Made by a program: the position numbers and the translations under genes | The notes under the pieces: generated by a model | What the model saw: the letters and a program-made list of their open reading frames with translations, nothing else | Told to the model about the DNA's origin: nothing | The model's database searches: none | In this document: positions 17,561-20,112 of the stretch, piece by piece | Layout: every line of letters starts with the position of its first letter | How positions within the stretch are numbered: the first letter of the stretch is position 1 | DNA from: Obelidium mucronatum | Lineage: Eukaryota > Chytridiomycota > Chytridiomycetes > Chytridiales > Chytriomycetaceae | Reading direction: 5' to 3' | NCBI GenBank assembly: GCA_025765595.1 | Contig: JAIVFH010000437.1 | Location: 1 to 20,112, forward strand | DNA length: 20,112 nucleotides

Positions 17561-18687
17561 CCAAACGAAAAAAGTGAATAAAATGCATAATTATGATTGT
17601 ATTCGTTGTACAGTATTTCGTAAAGTCCATTCACAATGGGTGCGAAAATATATGGGTTATGGCAAAAGTGCACACAGTCCAGCGGTCCGTCTTTGAATCT
17701 CCCTCGCTTCGCAGCCCATTTTGTGGTATAAAAGTCAGCCGACTTTAAAAGAGCGATACCGTACTTCCAGCTAACGTCTTCTATAACCCGATTGTACTCA
17801 GTATAGTTAATAATGCTGTTTCCACAGATTCTAGGACTAGTAGGGTCAACTCCAGATTGGTAAAAGTTGGGAATCATATCTCGAAGAACCACAGACAGTA
17901 AGTTTTTATGGATTATTCCATCCTCACCATCATTATTCCATCTGGACTTCATTGACGCGGAAACCAATTGACCCAGTCTGTTCATCACATCTTTATATTC
18001 AAAGAAATCACTGGCATTGTTGACATAGTGCATTCCGAAATTGATTATCGCAACGTGGCTGTTTTTGAGAACCCATAAAAGCTGAGATTCTGACAAAACA
18101 TATTTTCGGGCTGAGTCGATGGGGTCTGTTGTATTGTACAACTGGACTCTATAGGATTTGACGAGCGAGAGGGTCACGTCGAAGGCGGGGATTCGATAGC
18201 CCACCATCGACACGTAAGGCGATACTCCCGTGATATCTCCCGGTATCGAGCTTATTGCAGCCAAAGGAGTTATGGAAATACGGTTGTCGAGCGCTGAGAG
18301 AAGGAGTGCTTCGTAAATCTGTTCCGAGATGGAGTCTCCAATGATTGTGACCTTCTTTGACCGAACAAGTTCAAAAAGATCAGGTGCTGCTCTCGGAGAA
18401 ATGGAGGTGTGATTCGATGTTTGGATCACAAATTTTTGTTGTGTTGCTTGTTGGATGTGGTATGGATAGCATGATCCATGACGCGTTTTGAAGGTAGTGT
18501 GATTAGATCCAATTGCTCTTTCGATCTCATAAAAATTTTCTAGATTTATCCATTTCCCATGACTGTTTGGCAGGGGTCGTAACAGCTGGGTGGGGTGTCT
18601 GCGTGCTGTGTTTGAAGTCCGCCACAAGAGAATACAGATAGCAGCAACGAGGACAATGAACTTTAGCCACACCGGGATCAATAGCAA
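17539..18687 (-). CDS. Type II membrane SGNH/PC-esterase-like protein
   Basis: This intronless 382-residue protein starts MLLIPVWLKFIVLVAAICIL, an uncleaved N-terminal membrane anchor, so the rest probably lies in the Golgi lumen or outside the cell. A serine-hydrolase block I is seen as TIIGDSIS (Ser119), and the C-terminal partner as DCVHFC (Asp337, His340) with its flanking Cys. That pair, and a middle NFGMHY block, match the PC-esterase/TBL-Cas1-type family, whose members add or remove O-acetyl groups on cell-wall or surface glycans. The exact substrate cannot be read. Several NxS/T sites (NHT, NTT, NAS, NYT) fit a secretory-pathway protein. Its last 22 coding bases overlap, antisense, the end of the EF-hand/CAP-Gly gene. 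It is divergent from the secreted protein gene at 19008. Confidence 0.75.
   Translation of the reverse strand: MLLIPVWLKFIVLVAAICILLWRTSNTARRHPTQLLRPLPNSHGKWINLENFYEIERAIGSNHTTFKTRHGSCYPYHIQQATQQKFVIQTSNHTSISPRAAPDLFELVRSKKVTIIGDSISEQIYEALLLSALDNRISITPLAAISSIPGDITGVSPYVSMVGYRIPAFDVTLSLVKSYRVQLYNTTDPIDSARKYVLSESQLLWVLKNSHVAIINFGMHYVNNASDFFEYKDVMNRLGQLVSASMKSRWNNDGEDGIIHKNLLSVVLRDMIPNFYQSGVDPTSPRICGNSIINYTEYNRVIEDVSWKYGIALLKSADFYTTKWAAKRGRFKDGPLDCVHFCHNPYIFAPIVNGLYEILYNEYNHNYAFYSLFSFGYNPICT
17577..17582 (+). terminator. Poly(A) signal of the EF-hand/CAP-Gly gene
   Basis: AATAAA on + lies 17 nt after the stop of the EF-hand/CAP-Gly gene and inside the coding sequence of the convergent esterase gene. 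Confidence 0.5.
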
Positions 18688-18869
18688 GCACGTTAGAAAA
18701 AGAGAAGTTTAAGCTCTCAGACGTGCCTTTGCGCTTCGATGATTTTGTAAACATGAGAGATTTTGAAGGAAAATAAACACGCATCATATCACATTCATAA
18801 GACCTGTTCCAAAATTGATTCAATTACGTTTGGAACAAAGAGCCAACAGAGCTCAACTGAAAGGGTGCT

Positions 18870-18930
18870 ATTTTCTAGTGCTTAGACACATTTTCTAGTG
18901 CCTAGGCACAGTGCTTAGGCAAATTTTCTA
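18870..18930. repeat. 20-bp tandem repeat with a 12-bp palindrome in a divergent promoter region
   Basis: ATTTTCTAGTGCTTAGACAC (18870-18889) is followed directly by ATTTTCTAGTGCCTAGGCAC (18890-18909), then a partial copy AGTGCTTAGGC and a final ATTTTCTA (18923-18930). GTGCCTAGGCAC at 18898-18909 is a perfect palindrome. The array sits about 80-140 bp before the ATG of the secreted protein gene and about 180-240 bp before that of the esterase gene, so it may bind a dimeric factor. The rest of 18688-19007 shows no gene. Confidence 0.7.
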
Positions 18931-19007
18931 CAGAATTATTTATACAATGGATGATTGGCAGTTAGGCATGCAATGAAAGAAAGAAACAATGAAAACTTTC
19001 CGAAAAA

Positions 19008-20112
19008 ATGCAACAGTTTCTGCTCGCTGCATCTATATCTCTGGCAATAACACGAGTTGTAGCAGATGGGGTTGTTTGGCCCGACGACTCAAGAGATAAC
19101 TATCGCAACCCAACAAGGTTTATTATCCGTCTTTTGGCCGACAAGACAAAGTGCGTTGATCCAAGCTATTCCATGAAAGACCTTTCTGCCCCTCTCCGTT
19201 TGGGTGCTTGTCCAGATCTTTCAGCTCCGATTCAGTTGAAAGACCTCCAGTCTTCGTGGTTTGTATACAATATGTATCGACAAGGGATAAAAACCGGGCC
19301 AGACTTCGACTACAGCTGGAACGACATTGCTATGAAAAAAGAATGGGGTACCCCCTTCCTTGCCGGAGAGCCGATTGGCTTAATTCCATCCAACGATTAC
19401 GGTTCGCGAAAGTGGTTGCTTGGAACGGACGGCTCCATTCAATTGGAATCAACCGTTAGCTATGTCCCCCCCCATTCCGAACGCTTTACCTTGACGCCAG
19501 TGGACCCCAAACGCTTCGTTTTATCAGCAAATTTAACCGAGAATTCAAAGTTTGCTCCCACTGTTATTCCGAAATGTGGAAGTGCCAGCAGCACTAAGGC
19601 TACAAATGGATATTGCGCTAAGCCTAATGAAGTTTGCTCATGTAAGTACTGCAAAGCGGGGGATGGAGGTACAATTAACATCCATTTAGTTACAGACAAT
19701 GCTGATGACAACGGATCATGCACTTTACTCACTTGCGTTCCTGATACTTGTACTAGTGGCAAGTTTGAATGTGGGAAAGCTATCCAGATGGTTGCGGAGG
19801 AACCATCAATTGCGGGACGGCAGGGGACTGCAGTGACAGTTCAAAAGTATGCAATCGACTCAACAAGTGCCAAACGCCGTTCCCTGCGAATCCAGCGGAT
19901 AACACTACGTACATGATACAGTCTGTTGATAATCCAGATTTCTGTGTCGGAAAATATGGGGGGACAAAGCTGACTGCATTTCCATGTCATCCACCAAAAA
20001 ATATGCCCGCCGACCAAATCCCACGCCACTATAGAGTAGCAGCGTACTCGTATGAAAAATCTCTTGGAACATCGTCTGCTAGCTCTGTGATACTTTCTGT
20101 TGATGGCAGCAT
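19008..20112 (+). CDS. Secreted cysteine-rich protein, 1-nt frameshift, truncated at window end
   Basis: The ATG at 19008 begins a clear signal peptide (MQQFLLAASISLAITRVVA, cleavage likely before DG). The first frame runs to a stop at 19914-19916, but its real coding part seems to end near 19775. After that the +2 frame carries the continuation (YPDGCGGTINCG, then CNRLNKCQTPFPAN and NPDFCVGKYGG) and stays open to the window end. The switch lies at a GGG run (19773-19775); one more G would join them. The Cys-rich middle (about residues 190-290) fits the recurrent extracellular pattern TC...C...DGCGG...CG. It is flanked by two domains that each begin with a similar strand and Cys (KTKCVDPS and NPDFCVGK), possibly repeated beta-rich modules. 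I do not recognise a specific family; it should be extracellular or cell-surface. Confidence 0.65.

Noticed and set aside
1..20112. CRISPR arrays, transposons, viral genes or bacterial operons
   Set aside because: I saw no spaced direct-repeat arrays, transposase or reverse-transcriptase motifs, terminal repeats with target-site duplications, or Shine-Dalgarno-organised gene strings.

Overview
The window is nuclear DNA from a eukaryote. Evidence is short GT-AG introns (mostly 45-90 nt, several with CTAAC-like branch sites), AATAAA signals, long A/T homopolymers, an intron-containing cytosolic ribosomal protein gene (eL13) and a eukaryotic-type tRNA-Thr. eL13 looks fungal in parts, and short C2H2 proteins with simple-sequence linkers are common in fungi. 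My best guess is an early-diverging (zygomycete- or chytrid-grade) fungus or a close unicellular relative, held at about 0.6-0.7. Nothing looks bacterial, viral or organellar.

Layout. 1-367: an unresolved partial gene (-). 553-4409: three related small zinc-finger genes (-), interrupted by a GC-rich intronless flavin-binding protein of the Alr4036/pyridoxamine-oxidase-like family (2601-3443, -). 5024-5821: a GNAT acetyltransferase (+), convergent with a four-exon gene for a tail-anchored coiled-coil protein (5863-6846, -). 6970-7041: tRNA-Thr(UGU) (-). 7212-12269: a 13-exon gene (-) for a protein of about 1387 residues with coiled coil, TIR domain, leucine-rich repeats and an acidic repeat tail. 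12324-14919: a seven-exon WD40 protein gene (-), only 54 bp upstream of the TIR-LRR gene. 15569-16367: RPL13 (+). 16478-17560: a four-exon gene (+) for an EF-hand protein carrying a CAP-Gly domain. 17539-18687: a membrane-anchored SGNH/PC-esterase-like protein (-) whose coding end overlaps the previous gene by 22 bp. 19008 to the window end: a secreted cysteine-rich protein (+), truncated by the window edge.

I joined exons by hand, using GT-AG sites, intron phase and protein continuity. The TIR-LRR (4164 nt), WD40 (2220 nt) and EF-hand/CAP-Gly (888 nt) models each close in frame over their full length.

The most interesting items are the TIR-LRR protein, with an NLR-like layout but no nucleotide-binding domain and ten consecutive phase-1 introns; the EF-hand/CAP-Gly chimera; and the zinc-finger trio. 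Three genes carry apparent 1-nt frameshifts, all in or beside short homopolymers. That pattern suggests consensus sequencing errors rather than three independent pseudogenes.
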